Source: Thalassotalea algicola
Lineage (GTDB): Bacteria; Pseudomonadota; Gammaproteobacteria; Enterobacterales; Alteromonadaceae
Reading direction: 5' to 3'
Length of the DNA stretch: 64,000 nucleotides
NCBI RefSeq assembly: GCF_012932965.1
Contig: NZ_JABBXH010000002.1
Location: 644,623 to 708,622, forward strand
Notes under the pieces: model-generated
Seen by the model: the letters and a program-made list of their open reading frames with translations, nothing else
Told to the model about the DNA's origin: nothing
Databases searched by the model: none
Program-made: the position numbers and the translations under genes
In this document: positions 38,461-47,698 of the stretch, piece after piece
How the letters are laid out: the number at the start of each line of letters is the position of its first letter
How positions within the stretch are numbered: position 1 is the stretch's first letter

Positions 38461-38491
38461 GTCTGCCTAAACTCCTTATTAGCTGGCAGAC
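38461..38491 (-). promoter_or_regulatory. Hairpin in asnB leader
   Basis: GTCTGCC (38461-38467) and GGCAGAC (38485-38491) pair around a 17-base loop. On the minus strand the loop carries an AAGGAG-like sequence. It lies 59-89 bp before the asnB ATG and may be a translational or attenuation element. Confidence 0.3.
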
Positions 38492-38619
38492 AACGCTAGT
38501 AAGGGCTTGATTATCGGGCTTTACAAACGGTGGGCCGTCTGCAGTTACTATTTAAAATGCAAGGTTTTGCTGTTAATTGCAATAGCAAAATTAAAATTTC
38601 TTGTATAAAAGCTCTAATT

Positions 38620-40044
38620 TTATTCTTTAGACCATACCTTGTCTTCAAGTTTTCCCTGAAAATTGATGTCTTGTTCAGTAAATTCCATATTTTGTTGTCG
38701 AGCTCTTTTATCGTTGTAGTTCTTAAATAGGGCTTTAATAGTTGGCGTTAATTGCATAATGGCAAAGATATTAACTAAGGTCATTAATCCTAATGCCATA
38801 TCCGCCATGGCCCATACTTGGTTGAGAGAAGCGTTCGCTCCCCAAAGCACCATTGCGAGATAACAAAAGGTGTAGACGGAGCGACCAACCTTGTTGTCTA
38901 GTTTAAATAAATGCAGGTTACTTTCAGCATATGCGTAGTTCGCTACTACAGAAGTAAAGGCAAATAATGAAATAGCAGCGGCAACGAAATAGACACCGCC
39001 ATCGCCGATATGGGCGGTCATAGCATCTTGAGTTAATCGTATTCCTTCCATTTCTCCACTCATAGGAATTCCTGCTAATAAAATAATAAATGCAGTACAA
39101 GTACAAAGCACCATAGTATCTAAAAATACCCCGAGCATTTGAACATAACCTTGAGCAACTGGGTGGTTAGGCGTCGGGCTAGCACTGGCGGAAGCGTGCG
39201 GTACGGAACCGGCACCTGCTTCATTTGAATATAACCCTCTTTGAATACCATTTTTTATTGCCGCACCTAGTGCACCTGCACCTGCCTCTTGAAGACCAAA
39301 TGCAGAAGAAAAAATATCTAAAAGCAATGACGGTACAAGTTCTATGTTCATTGCGGTAATGAGTAATGCAGCTAATATGTATGCAATCCCCATAAAAGGC
39401 ACGACAAGTTCGGCAAAGCGTGCAATACCTCTAAAGCCACCCGCAACAATAACACCAGCGAGTACGGTAATGACAAGGCCTGAATATAATGTTGGAATAT
39501 TGAGGGCGTGGTTTAGGGCATCCGTAATGGTGTTAGCTTGCATTGCACTAAAGCTAAAGCCATAACCAAGGAATAAACACAGCGCGAAAGCAATAGCTAA
39601 CCAACGTTTATTTAATCCCATTTGTATATAGTAAGCAGGGCCGCCACGATATTCGCCATGTTCGTCTTTTACCTTATACAGTTGACCTAGAACACTTTCG
39701 GCAAATCCGGTCGCCATTCCTAAAAACGCGATCACCCACATCCAAAAAATAGCGCCAGCACCGCCTAGCGAAATAGCAACGGAAACACCAGCTAAGTTGC
39801 CAGTTCCGACACGAGCAGATAAACCAGTACACAGTGCCTGAAAGGAGCTAATACCTGCTTTATCACCTTTACTGGAGTTTTTCATTACCGAAAACATATG
39901 GCGAAAATGAAAAAACTGAACAAATCGTAATTGATAGCTAAACCAAAAACCGGCAAAAACAAGAATATAAATAAGTAGTTGACCGTTTCCCCAAAGCAAA
40001 TTGTTTATATTGCCGACGATAAGGTTAAACAATTGGTCAATCAT
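38620..40044 (-). CDS. AGCS-family alanine/glycine:cation symporter
   Basis: A 474-residue inner-membrane sodium:amino-acid symporter with about 10-11 hydrophobic segments. Family motifs include GTGNLAGVSVAISLGGAGAIFWMW near the N-terminus, the GGPAYYIQMGLNKRWLA loop, and AAIKNGIQRGLYSNEAGAGSVPHASA in the middle. Imports alanine or glycine with Na+. It lies 47 bp downstream of ctlX on the same strand and is probably co-transcribed, so its substrate may relate to arginine/citrulline-derived metabolism. Confidence 0.9.
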   Translation of the reverse strand: MIDQLFNLIVGNINNLLWGNGQLLIYILVFAGFWFSYQLRFVQFFHFRHMFSVMKNSSKGDKAGISSFQALCTGLSARVGTGNLAGVSVAISLGGAGAIFWMWVIAFLGMATGFAESVLGQLYKVKDEHGEYRGGPAYYIQMGLNKRWLAIAFALCLFLGYGFSFSAMQANTITDALNHALNIPTLYSGLVITVLAGVIVAGGFRGIARFAELVVPFMGIAYILAALLITAMNIELVPSLLLDIFSSAFGLQEAGAGALGAAIKNGIQRGLYSNEAGAGSVPHASASASPTPNHPVAQGYVQMLGVFLDTMVLCTCTAFIILLAGIPMSGEMEGIRLTQDAMTAHIGDGGVYFVAAAISLFAFTSVVANYAYAESNLHLFKLDNKVGRSVYTFCYLAMVLWGANASLNQVWAMADMALGLMTLVNIFAIMQLTPTIKALFKNYNDKRARQQNMEFTEQDINFQGKLEDKVWSKE

Positions 40045-40091
40045 ATATATTCCTTTTGAAGTTTTATTAGCTTATCGATAACTAGGTGTTT

Positions 40092-41024
40092 TTAGCCCGC
40101 TTTACTTGCATTTTTTACCGGTAAATGTATCCCGGCAAGCATACAACGAATAGAGCCCCCAGCTAACTCTATAGTAGGGATTGCGAACGGTATCAGCGGT
40201 ACCTTTTCTGTAATTATCTTCATTTGTGTGTGGTTTAAAGCGTTATAGGCGGTTTCTGAAACAGCGATAAAGCGTCCGCTATTTCCAGATAGTTCTAGCA
40301 TATTACCGGCAAACTGACTAATTTGTAATTCAGTTAATGAGACATGTTTTTTGCCACTTTTCTTGATGGTATCAAGTATCATTTGCCTTTCATCATCATT
40401 TTTAATCATTTCATCAGCAATAATGACAAAGTCTGAAGTAACGCACATCAAAACATTAGTGTGATAAACCTCGACCCCTGATTTATCATAGGCAGAGAAT
40501 AGTACCGGTCTTACATTGAGCTTTTGACAAAAATCTTGCAATGCGCGCTCTGTTGCGCGATTAGAGCGAGATACATAGGCGGCTCGTTGTTCGTAATCGA
40601 ATACCATCACACCAGTGCCTTCCAAATATTCTTCGCGTGATTCCCAGCCAGTTAAGTCAACAATGCTGTTTACCTTATATCTTTCTTGTAGCATTTCTAT
40701 GATGTCATTTCTACGCTCTAGCCTGCGATTTTTAGCGTACATAGGGTAAAGGCATAAGTTACCATTAGGATGTGCGGTAAACCAGTTGTTAGGAAATACT
40801 GAATCTGGTGTATCGCCAGTTTTATCTTCAAATAAATGAACTGTAACGCCAAGGCTTGCTAATTTATTCGCTACTTGTGTTACTTCCTTATAAGCATTAC
40901 TTGAGACCAGGTTTTTATCTAAATCGGCAATGTTGCTAACTTGAAAAGCATTATCTGAGGCGGTTTCAACATTAGGTGAAAAGTGGTGAGGCCTAACCAT
41001 CACTACGATTGAAGGAGCTTGCAT
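40092..41024 (-). CDS. ctlX: CtlX-type citrulline hydrolase / amidinotransferase-fold protein
   Basis: 310 residues of the pentein (arginine deiminase/amidinotransferase) superfamily. Active-site residues fit the fold: D74 in DTPDSVFPNNWF, E135 in LEGTGVMVFD, H188 in VYHTNVLMCV and the nucleophile C294 in GGSIRCMLAG. The best match by memory is CtlX, a citrulline ureidase studied in Francisella; related proteins are annotated as arginine deiminase-related. ATG 41024 is chosen over GTG 41036 because GAAGTGA lies at ribosome-site distance. An Lrp-type regulator is divergent. Confidence 0.82.
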   Translation of the reverse strand: MQAPSIVVMVRPHHFSPNVETASDNAFQVSNIADLDKNLVSSNAYKEVTQVANKLASLGVTVHLFEDKTGDTPDSVFPNNWFTAHPNGNLCLYPMYAKNRRLERRNDIIEMLQERYKVNSIVDLTGWESREEYLEGTGVMVFDYEQRAAYVSRSNRATERALQDFCQKLNVRPVLFSAYDKSGVEVYHTNVLMCVTSDFVIIADEMIKNDDERQMILDTIKKSGKKHVSLTELQISQFAGNMLELSGNSGRFIAVSETAYNALNHTQMKIITEKVPLIPFAIPTIELAGGSIRCMLAGIHLPVKNASKAG

Positions 41025-41145
41025 ATAATTAATCACTTCATGGTCATCAGCAGTATTTTTATAGATTACCTAAAGTTACTGCCTAACAAAAAGTTAGAAA
41101 TGTGTTAAATTGATACTTAAATTGAGCAATTTGTTAGGTGGTGTT

Positions 41146-41607
41146 GTGCAAAGTGACAACATTGAGCAGAAAAAACTTAATCCACATCGTTATGATGTCT
41201 TAGACCAGTCATTAATCGCTTTATTAAGGGCGGATGCACGAGCATCAGTATCTTTTTTAGCTAAAAAATTAGGCGTATCTCGCTCTACGGTTCAAAACCG
41301 AATTGATAAATTAGTAAATACTGGCGGAATACTGGGGTTCACCATAAGAGCACATCAAGATATCGATCAAAATGTGGTTCGCGCGGTAATGATGATTGAA
41401 GTGGTTGGCCGCTCGACAGCACAAGTTATCCAGAAACTTCGAGGTATCCCAGAATTGGCTAAATTGCATACGACTAATGGTAAGTGGGATTTGGTCGCTG
41501 AAATTACTACAACTAACCTAACTGAGTTTGATCGCATTTTACGGATAGTTAGGGAAATAGAAGGAATTATAGCGAGTGAAACCAGCATCTTGCTTACTAG
41601 CATTTAG
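41146..41607 (+). CDS. Lrp/AsnC-family transcriptional regulator
   Basis: 153 residues from GTG 41146, which follows TAGGTGG; an in-frame TTG at 41110 would add 12 residues but lacks a ribosome site. The N-terminal helix-turn-helix (ARASVSFLAKKLGVSRSTVQNRIDKLV) is followed by the RAM ligand domain (GRSTAQVIQKLRGIPELAKLHTTNGKWDLVAEI). It is divergent from ctlX, with only about 120 bp between. It probably responds to an amino acid and controls the ctlX-symporter operon. Confidence 0.87.
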   Translation: MQSDNIEQKKLNPHRYDVLDQSLIALLRADARASVSFLAKKLGVSRSTVQNRIDKLVNTGGILGFTIRAHQDIDQNVVRAVMMIEVVGRSTAQVIQKLRGIPELAKLHTTNGKWDLVAEITTTNLTEFDRILRIVREIEGIIASETSILLTSI

Positions 41608-41629
41608 CAGCACTCGCTATAAAAGTTAA

Positions 41630-42880
41630 TCATTGATTGGTAAGGGTTAATAAATCTTTTTCAAATTCTTTTAATTTAGGATCAGAGTTCTTCTCTGCTA
41701 TTTTTACTGCTTTAGCGAAGTTTGATTTAGCGAGTTCTAGCTCGCCATTAGCGAGATAAACCTTTCCCAAGCCTTGATGTAAAAGTGCATTTTCTGGGTA
41801 CTTTGTGATCGCTTCACTGAAATATAATTTGGCTTTACTAAAGTTTTGATGTTTTAAGTAAAATCGTCCAAAGCGATTTTGCCAGTATGCTGAGTCATAG
41901 CGTTTAGTCGAGAGTACGTCTTTAAACACTTCCATGAATTTTTCGAAATACTCATAGTTGTCTCTGTTCCAAGCGAGCCATATAAGGTTGTTTTTAGTAG
42001 CGTTGTCAATTTCAGGTTCAAAGCCAAACCTTTGTCCTCGTTTCATAAAGTAGGATTTTAGATACTTCATACCACCAAGTTGCTCATATTCATCAATAGA
42101 AGAGAACGCTAATGTAGGAAAGCCTCGATAATAGTATCTTAAGCCTTTATACATAGCCGTATAGGGAAGAGATTCATGTGTCTCATCATTAATTAATTCG
42201 TATTGCCAATTTAGTGTTTTCGATTGTGTTTGCTTAAGTTTATCTGCCAATTGATTGCTGTATCGAATCGAATAAATGTCTTTAATAGAGTTTACAAGGT
42301 ACAGATACTTTTCATTAGAAGGTGTTAATTCATTGAATTGTTTTAGCTCGTTATCGGTTAAATAGCCACCATTGCTTGCGATGACACCATTGAATAACTG
42401 TTGCTTTTCTACAAGTGCATAAGTTGCAAATGCAGCACCTGCTTCCCATCCAAATAGTATACGCTCGTTGGTTGTACGATAATTTTGATCAATAAAGGGG
42501 ATTAATTCACTAGCTAAGTATTCTTGGAACGTCTCCACTCGGTTGCCAAACCAAGTTCGGCGCATAGGTTCACTGTTTTCAATCCCGACAACGATCATTT
42601 CAGGTAGTGCATCAGGGACTCTTAGTGACTGCAGAATTGCTACCGCGTTAGTATAGTGCCACTGACCATCTAACACATATAAAACAGGATACGATGATGT
42701 AGAATCTTGATACTTTTCAGGTAAGTAGATGTGAATTTTGCGTGCTTGTTTTAGTACTTTCGATTGTTGAGTAATTACCTTTCCAGGATAACTGGTGTAC
42801 TCATTACGGTTAATTTCGCTAGCTTTGGCAAAAGCGCCTATTAAACTTAATAGTACCAGCGAGATTCTTATACGATCCAT
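41630..42880 (-). CDS. Esterase-fold (alpha/beta hydrolase) protein with C-terminal TPR; nucleophile serine absent
   Basis: 416 residues: a signal peptide (cut near FAKAS, residue 20), a putative-esterase domain (about 30-285) and TPR repeats (about 330-400, ENALLHQGLGKVYLANGELELAKSNFAKAV). The domain keeps the strand YPVLYVLDGQWHY and a catalytic-type H235 in NDETHESLPY. At the nucleophile elbow, where relatives have G-x-S-x-G, it reads ILFGWEAGAAFATYAL, with Glu146 in place of Ser (codon GAA, 42443-42445). It may be a non-catalytic member or use other chemistry. Confidence 0.82.
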   Translation of the reverse strand: MDRIRISLVLLSLIGAFAKASEINRNEYTSYPGKVITQQSKVLKQARKIHIYLPEKYQDSTSSYPVLYVLDGQWHYTNAVAILQSLRVPDALPEMIVVGIENSEPMRRTWFGNRVETFQEYLASELIPFIDQNYRTTNERILFGWEAGAAFATYALVEKQQLFNGVIASNGGYLTDNELKQFNELTPSNEKYLYLVNSIKDIYSIRYSNQLADKLKQTQSKTLNWQYELINDETHESLPYTAMYKGLRYYYRGFPTLAFSSIDEYEQLGGMKYLKSYFMKRGQRFGFEPEIDNATKNNLIWLAWNRDNYEYFEKFMEVFKDVLSTKRYDSAYWQNRFGRFYLKHQNFSKAKLYFSEAITKYPENALLHQGLGKVYLANGELELAKSNFAKAVKIAEKNSDPKLKEFEKDLLTLTNQ

Positions 42881-43068
42881 TTTAAATTCCTTTTAGCATA
42901 ATGCCTTTTGCATAAGTTCAAGCTAGGCGCTGTGTAAGCTTTCGTAAACTAATCTGGGATGAACGTAAATAAAAAAAGGACGAGTAACAGTAAATTAATG
43001 GAAAATAGTGCGTGACATGCAAGATTGAATAGTAAAGTCCACCGCAACGAGCGGGATATAAACGCAAA

Positions 43069-43091
43069 AAAGGCCGCATAATGCGGCCTTT
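43069..43091 (-). terminator. Terminator of tRNA-Asn unit
   Basis: A perfect 11-bp stem AAAGGCCGCAT/ATGCGGCCTTT around one A (43069-43079 and 43081-43091). The minus strand continues with extra Ts. It lies directly downstream of the second tRNA-Asn. Confidence 0.88.
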
Positions 43092-43098
43092 CCTTAAA

Positions 43099-43175
43099 TG
43101 GCTCCCCTGGTCTGATTTGAACAGACGACACATGGATTAACAGTCCACCGCTCTAACCAACTGAGCTACAGGGGA
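43099..43175 (-). tRNA. tRNA-Asn (GTT), downstream copy
   Basis: The minus strand folds as a cloverleaf. The 5' end is TCCCCTG, the D-arm GCTCAGTTGGTTAGAGC, the anticodon stem-loop GGACTGTTAATCC with anticodon GTT, and the T-arm CTGTTCAAATCAG. The 3' CCA is encoded at 43099-43101. It is identical over 80 bp to the copy at 43249-43328. Confidence 0.97.
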
Positions 43176-43248
43176 ATAAACTTTTACTTTTGAGCTTTTA
43201 ACTCTCGTAACCGTACTAAACAATAGTTTACTACCATTACTTTTAATT

Positions 43249-43325
43249 TGGCTCCCCTGGTCTGATTTGAACAGACGACACATGGATTAACAGTCCACCG
43301 CTCTAACCAACTGAGCTACAGGGGA
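43249..43325 (-). tRNA. tRNA-Asn (GTT), promoter-proximal copy
   Basis: Identical to the tRNA at 43099-43175, with encoded CCA, and separated from it by a 73-bp spacer. The identity extends about 3 bp past the 5' end, consistent with recent tandem duplication or gene conversion. A strong promoter lies 48-76 bp upstream. Confidence 0.97.
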
Positions 43326-43372
43326 ATAGTGTTTATTCCGTTAACAAGCTTGCGTCTCGTTAACGGGGCGGA

Positions 43373-43401
43373 ATATTAAAGATCGATAATGAGACTGTCA
43401 A
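43373..43401 (-). promoter_or_regulatory. Stringent-type promoter of the tRNA-Asn pair
   Basis: On the minus strand, TTGACA (43401-43396), a 17-bp spacer and TAATAT (43378-43373) form a near-consensus promoter. A GC-rich discriminator TCCGCCCC follows the -10, the usual mark of ppGpp/DksA-controlled stable-RNA promoters. Confidence 0.75.
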
Positions 43402-43512
43402 CACAAAAATGACAAAAATTTTAAATATCGGACTGTTTGCCTGCTTTGTAAGCAATTAGACTTTAATTTGCTCAAGTGCCATAGATGAATACGAAATTAT
43501 CAACTCTAAGAT

Positions 43513-43539
43513 AGTTATCCACCTAAGTTGTGGATAACT
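43513..43539. promoter_or_regulatory. Inverted repeat containing a consensus DnaA box
   Basis: AGTTATCCAC (43513-43522) and GTGGATAACT (43530-43539) are perfect inverted arms 7 bp apart. The minus strand at 43537-43529 reads TTATCCACA, the consensus DnaA box; the plus strand at 43515-43523 reads TTATCCACC. It may be a DnaA-responsive or titration site. Confidence 0.45.
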
Positions 43540-43892
43540 GTGTGAGTTAAAGTGTAATAAATAGTAACTCCAACGAAGTAATAGGGGGTGTAGCCAAATG
43601 ATGTTTTCTAAGTGTAATTTAATTAATTTGTTGTATAACAATGACATACATACGAAAGTGTAGGAAATAACAACATAGCGCATATTATTTAATCAAACAG
43701 CTGAATTGCAGCTATATCTGTGTGTTATTTCAATTTTTTCTTATGTAATAATGTAACTAATGTGTCGCTTTACATTAAGTTTTACAATTGAATACGGTCA
43801 ATTTTGCTTGAAATTAAAGTTTGCGATAGCGACTCTTACCACTATCTTTTACAATAGCTTCTTTCGTTCTTAGTAAAAGTAACTGCCTTTTA

Positions 43893-45269
43893 ATGACAGA
43901 TAAAACACATAAGCACCAAATAGACTTACTAGAAGATCCAGTAGGACAAACGCTTAAAAATATGACCATTCCTATGATTTACGGAATGGTACTGCTTATG
44001 ACGTTTAATTTAGTCGATACATTCTTTGTTGGATTACTTGGTACTCAGCCACTTGCTGCTGTAAGTTTTACCTTCCCTATTACATTTACAGTGATTAGCT
44101 TAACTATAGGCTTAGGAATAGGCACATCGGCTGTAATTGCTCGATATCTTGGCGCTAAAGATAAAGAAGCGGCAAAGGATAGCGCGACAAGCGCTATGTA
44201 TTTAGCGGCAGTTATAGTGTCAGCATTATCTGCAGTTGGCTTTTATTTTACCGATGAAATATTTTTACTGTTAGGAGCTAGTGAAAGCTTATTGCCGTTA
44301 ATTCATGAATATATGGATATTTGGTATTTAGGCAGTATTTGCCTTATTGGTCCTATGATAGGCAATGCGGTGTTACGCGCGTCAGGCGATACTAGAACAC
44401 CAAGTATTGTTATGGGAAGTGCAGGCCTAATTAATGCTGTACTAGATCCTGTATTTATTTTCGGATTTGGACCAGTACCTGCCATGGGCGTGCAAGGAGC
44501 AGCAATAGCTACGCTTATTTCTTGGTTATTTGGCTTAGCTTTAGTATTAAATATTTTGGTACGAAAACGTCAATTAATTCATGGTCATTTTATTCCATTG
44601 CAAACATTTCTTAATGCTTGTAAACGTATTTTGCATATTGGGTTACCAGCCGCGGGGGCTAATATGTTAACGCCTATTGCTGCAGCAGTGATGACCGCAA
44701 TCATTGCTGGCTATGGTGAATCGGCAGTTGCTGCGTTTGGGGTAGGCTCTCGTATTGAGTCAATTGCTAGTTTAGTCGTACTTGCCATGTCGATGACATT
44801 ACCTCCCTTTATTAGCCAAAATTTTGGTGCCGGTAACATGGAGCGAGTTGAACAAGCTTATCGAACCTCTGTTAAATTCGTTATGTTTTGGCAAGTATTA
44901 ATTTATGCATTACTTATTTTAGCTTCTTCGTATATTGCTAATGCTTTTGCTAAAGAGCAAGCGGTGGCTGATTTAATAGAATTGTTTATTTATACCCTGC
45001 CGTTAGGCTATGGGTTACAGGGTATTATCATTTTGACTAATTCATCATTTAATGCATTGCATAAACCTATGGTTGCACTTGTGTTGTCTGTTATTCGATT
45101 ATTTGTTTGTTACGTGCCGTTGGCTTATTTAGGTAGCAAATTTTACGGTATTGAAGGATTCTTTGTTGGAGCCCTGTTAGGTAATTTAGTTATGGCTTTT
45201 GTTTCTTATTATTCTTTTACTCGTCAATTTATTGATCAAAATATTGATGTGGAGCCTCAATCAACATGA
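43893..45269 (+). CDS. MATE-family multidrug/cation efflux transporter
   Basis: A 458-residue inner-membrane protein with about 12 spans in two homologous halves, typical of MatE antiporters (NorM/DinF-like). Early motif [25 protein letters not shown]; second half [26 protein letters not shown]. Exports drugs or metabolites with Na+ or H+ influx; the substrate is unknown. ATG 43893 has no obvious ribosome site. Its stop overlaps the uvrB ATG by 4 bp (ATGA), an unusual pairing of an exporter with a DNA-repair gene. Confidence 0.9.
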   Translation: MTDKTHKHQIDLLEDPVGQTLKNMTIPMIYGMVLLMTFNLVDTFFVGLLGTQPLAAVSFTFPITFTVISLTIGLGIGTSAVIARYLGAKDKEAAKDSATSAMYLAAVIVSALSAVGFYFTDEIFLLLGASESLLPLIHEYMDIWYLGSICLIGPMIGNAVLRASGDTRTPSIVMGSAGLINAVLDPVFIFGFGPVPAMGVQGAAIATLISWLFGLALVLNILVRKRQLIHGHFIPLQTFLNACKRILHIGLPAAGANMLTPIAAAVMTAIIAGYGESAVAAFGVGSRIESIASLVVLAMSMTLPPFISQNFGAGNMERVEQAYRTSVKFVMFWQVLIYALLILASSYIANAFAKEQAVADLIELFIYTLPLGYGLQGIIILTNSSFNALHKPMVALVLSVIRLFVCYVPLAYLGSKFYGIEGFFVGALLGNLVMAFVSYYSFTRQFIDQNIDVEPQST

Positions 45270-47266
45270 AGGATTTGCAGTTAGTTTCTGAATATACCCC
45301 TAATGGCGATCAACCAACAGCAATAGAACAATTACTAGATGGCATTGAATCAGGATTAGCACATCAAACCCTATTAGGAGTTACGGGTTCAGGTAAAACA
45401 TTTACCGTGGCCAACGTGATAGCCAAATTAAATCGTCCGACCATGATGTTGGCACCCAATAAAACATTGGCTGCTCAGCTATATGGAGAAATGAAAGAGT
45501 TCTTCCCTAATAACGCCGTAGAATACTTTGTTTCTTATTATGATTATTATCAACCTGAAGCGTATGTACCTACGACAGATACTTTTATCGAGAAAGATGC
45601 GTCGATAAATGACCATATAGAACAAATGCGTCTGTCAGCGACTAAAGCATTGTTAGAGCGCCGAGATGTCATTATTGTTGCGTCTGTATCAGCGATTTAT
45701 GGTTTAGGTGATCCCGACTCCTACCTTCAAATGATGTTGCATTTACGACAAGGCGATATCATTAACCAACGTGATATTTTGCGCCGACTGGCTGAACTGC
45801 AATACACACGAAATGATGTGGCCTTTCAACGAGCAACATATCGAGTTCGCGGTGATGTGATTGATATATTTCCGGCGGAATCGGATCGTTTAGCGCTTCG
45901 CGTAGAGCTATTTGATGAAGAGGTAGAAAAAATTAGTGAGTTTGACCCACTAACTGGTGCTGTAGAAAGAGCATTGGCCAGAGTAACTGTATACCCAAAA
46001 ACTCACTATGCAACGCCACGAGAAAAGATACTAGCTGCTGTTGATTCGATTAAAATTGAATTAAAAGACCGTGCAAAACAATTAAAAGACAACAACAAGT
46101 TAATAGAGGAGCAACGAATAGTTCAACGTACCCAGTTTGATATTGAAATGATGACTGAATTGGGCTATTGCTCAGGTATAGAAAACTACTCTCGTTACTT
46201 ATCTGGTCGAGCATCGGGCGAAGCGCCGCCGACATTATTTGATTACTTACCTGATGATGGTTTACTCGTGATTGACGAATCACATGTCACAGTACCGCAA
46301 ATTGGTGCTATGTATAAAGGCGATAGATCTCGTAAAGAAAATCTTGTTGAGTATGGCTTTCGTTTACCTTCTGCCCTTGATAATCGTCCAATGAAATTTG
46401 AGGAATTTGAAGCATTAGCACCTCAAACCATTTACGTGTCGGCAACACCTAGTAACTATGAAATCGAAAAGTCAGGTGACGAAATAGCAGAGCAGGTTGT
46501 CAGACCGACGGGCTTATTAGATCCTGAAATTATGGTGCGTCCAGTAGATACGCAAGTTGACGATCTATTATCTGAAATTAATAAACGTGTACCGATCGGT
46601 GAAAGGGTACTTGCTACCACCTTAACAAAACGCATGGCAGAAGACTTAACTGACTATCTTGATGAGCATAATGTTAAAACGCGTTACCTGCATTCAGATG
46701 TCGATACGGTAGAACGAGTGGAAATAATACGTGATTTTCGCTTAGGGAAATTTGACGTATTAGTCGGTATTAACTTGCTCCGTGAAGGCTTAGATATGCC
46801 AGAAGTTTCATTAGTGGCTATTCTAGATGCCGATAAAGAAGGTTTTTTGCGTTCCGAACGTTCACTAATACAAACAATTGGCCGGGCTGCACGAAATGTT
46901 AATGGTAAAGCAATTTTGTACGCAGATAGAATTACGGGCTCAATGCGTCGAGCAATAGATGAAACTGATAGAAGACGAGAAAAGCAAGACAGCTATAACA
47001 AAGAGAAAGGTATAATACCTAAAGGTGTGATAAGAAAAATCACTGATGTTATGGATGTAGGCTTAGATCCTGAACAACAGCTAATTGCCAACAAGGTTGC
47101 TGAGAAACAAGCAAACTATAAGGTACTTTCTTTTGAAGAAATTGAAGAGAAAGTTAAGCAGCTTGAAACAACTATGATAGAACACGCTAAAAACTTAGAA
47201 TTTGAACAAGCTGCCGCAGTTAGAGATGAAGTTGCAAAATTACGTGATCTGCAATTACAACGTTAA
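45266..47266 (+). CDS. uvrB: UvrABC excision nuclease subunit B
   Basis: 666 residues. The damage-verifying helicase-like subunit of nucleotide-excision repair. Walker A GVTGSGKT is at 39-46. The beta-hairpin region [24 protein letters not shown], the Walker B segment [10 protein letters not shown] and helicase motif VI ([25 protein letters not shown]) are present. The C-terminal UVR motif ([19 protein letters not shown]) binds UvrC. Translation is likely coupled to the MATE gene by a 4-bp overlap. The next gene is convergent and abuts its stop. Confidence 0.98.
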   Translation: MKDLQLVSEYTPNGDQPTAIEQLLDGIESGLAHQTLLGVTGSGKTFTVANVIAKLNRPTMMLAPNKTLAAQLYGEMKEFFPNNAVEYFVSYYDYYQPEAYVPTTDTFIEKDASINDHIEQMRLSATKALLERRDVIIVASVSAIYGLGDPDSYLQMMLHLRQGDIINQRDILRRLAELQYTRNDVAFQRATYRVRGDVIDIFPAESDRLALRVELFDEEVEKISEFDPLTGAVERALARVTVYPKTHYATPREKILAAVDSIKIELKDRAKQLKDNNKLIEEQRIVQRTQFDIEMMTELGYCSGIENYSRYLSGRASGEAPPTLFDYLPDDGLLVIDESHVTVPQIGAMYKGDRSRKENLVEYGFRLPSALDNRPMKFEEFEALAPQTIYVSATPSNYEIEKSGDEIAEQVVRPTGLLDPEIMVRPVDTQVDDLLSEINKRVPIGERVLATTLTKRMAEDLTDYLDEHNVKTRYLHSDVDTVERVEIIRDFRLGKFDVLVGINLLREGLDMPEVSLVAILDADKEGFLRSERSLIQTIGRAARNVNGKAILYADRITGSMRRAIDETDRRREKQDSYNKEKGIIPKGVIRKITDVMDVGLDPEQQLIANKVAEKQANYKVLSFEEIEEKVKQLETTMIEHAKNLEFEQAAAVRDEVAKLRDLQLQR

Positions 47267-47479
47267 TTATTTTAATTCTGGCATGGAGTAGCGACCAATA
47301 ATATCCGCTACAGCTTCACTGTTGCAGTGAGCCAGGTTACTTATTTCTTCGATGATTTTATCTTGCACATCAACGGGAAACAGCATCAATTGTTCCAAAT
47401 ATAAATGAGCTTGCGTTTCTTTGTTGCAATTAATCATATTGGCTAAATGCATGGCATGGTTTTTCCATATAGCACTCAT
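47267..47479 (-). CDS. Small conserved hypothetical protein
   Basis: 70 residues, helical, with no known domain that I recognise (LANMINCNKETQAHLYLEQLMLFPVDVQDKIIEEISNLAHC). A GAGGG site lies 8-12 bp before the ATG. Its stop codon directly abuts the uvrB stop, so the two genes converge with no terminator between. The location next to uvrB says nothing firm about function. Confidence 0.55.
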   Translation of the reverse strand: MSAIWKNHAMHLANMINCNKETQAHLYLEQLMLFPVDVQDKIIEEISNLAHCNSEAVADIIGRYSMPELK

Positions 47480-47698
47480 AAAGAGACCCTCATGGTTGTG
47501 GCTACCTCTTTAAGTTTAGTCTATTGGGCTGGAAAGGTTATATTCATTGGTTATTTTAAAGCGTAGAGATAATTGTCGAAGTTATAAAGCGGTAATATTA
47601 TTGTCGCCATTTATTCCAACAAGGGGTAAAATTCCGCATCCAAATTTATTGGTTGTAAGAAATACCAATCAATATGCAAACAGAGATTTAACAACTAT

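Larger units (their letters stand above)
43326..43892. other. 567-bp gap between tRNA-Asn and the MATE gene
   Basis: Holds the tRNA promoter (43373-43401) and a DnaA-box-containing inverted repeat (43513-43539). The remainder is AT-rich and carries the promoter of the plus-strand MATE gene somewhere before 43893. Short open frames here have no ribosome site and look accidental. Confidence 0.6.

Noticed and set aside
43513-43539. Replication origin
   Set aside because: Only two DnaA-box-like sequences and none of the usual neighbours (dnaA, dnaN, gidA, parAB) are present.
43456-43683. 75-codon minus-strand ORF in the tRNA-MATE gap
   Set aside because: No ribosome site, unusual composition, and it contains the DnaA-box inverted repeat; most likely accidental.
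47480-47698. FMN riboswitch before ribA
   Set aside because: None of the conserved FMN-element sequence blocks could be seen in the 219-bp gap.
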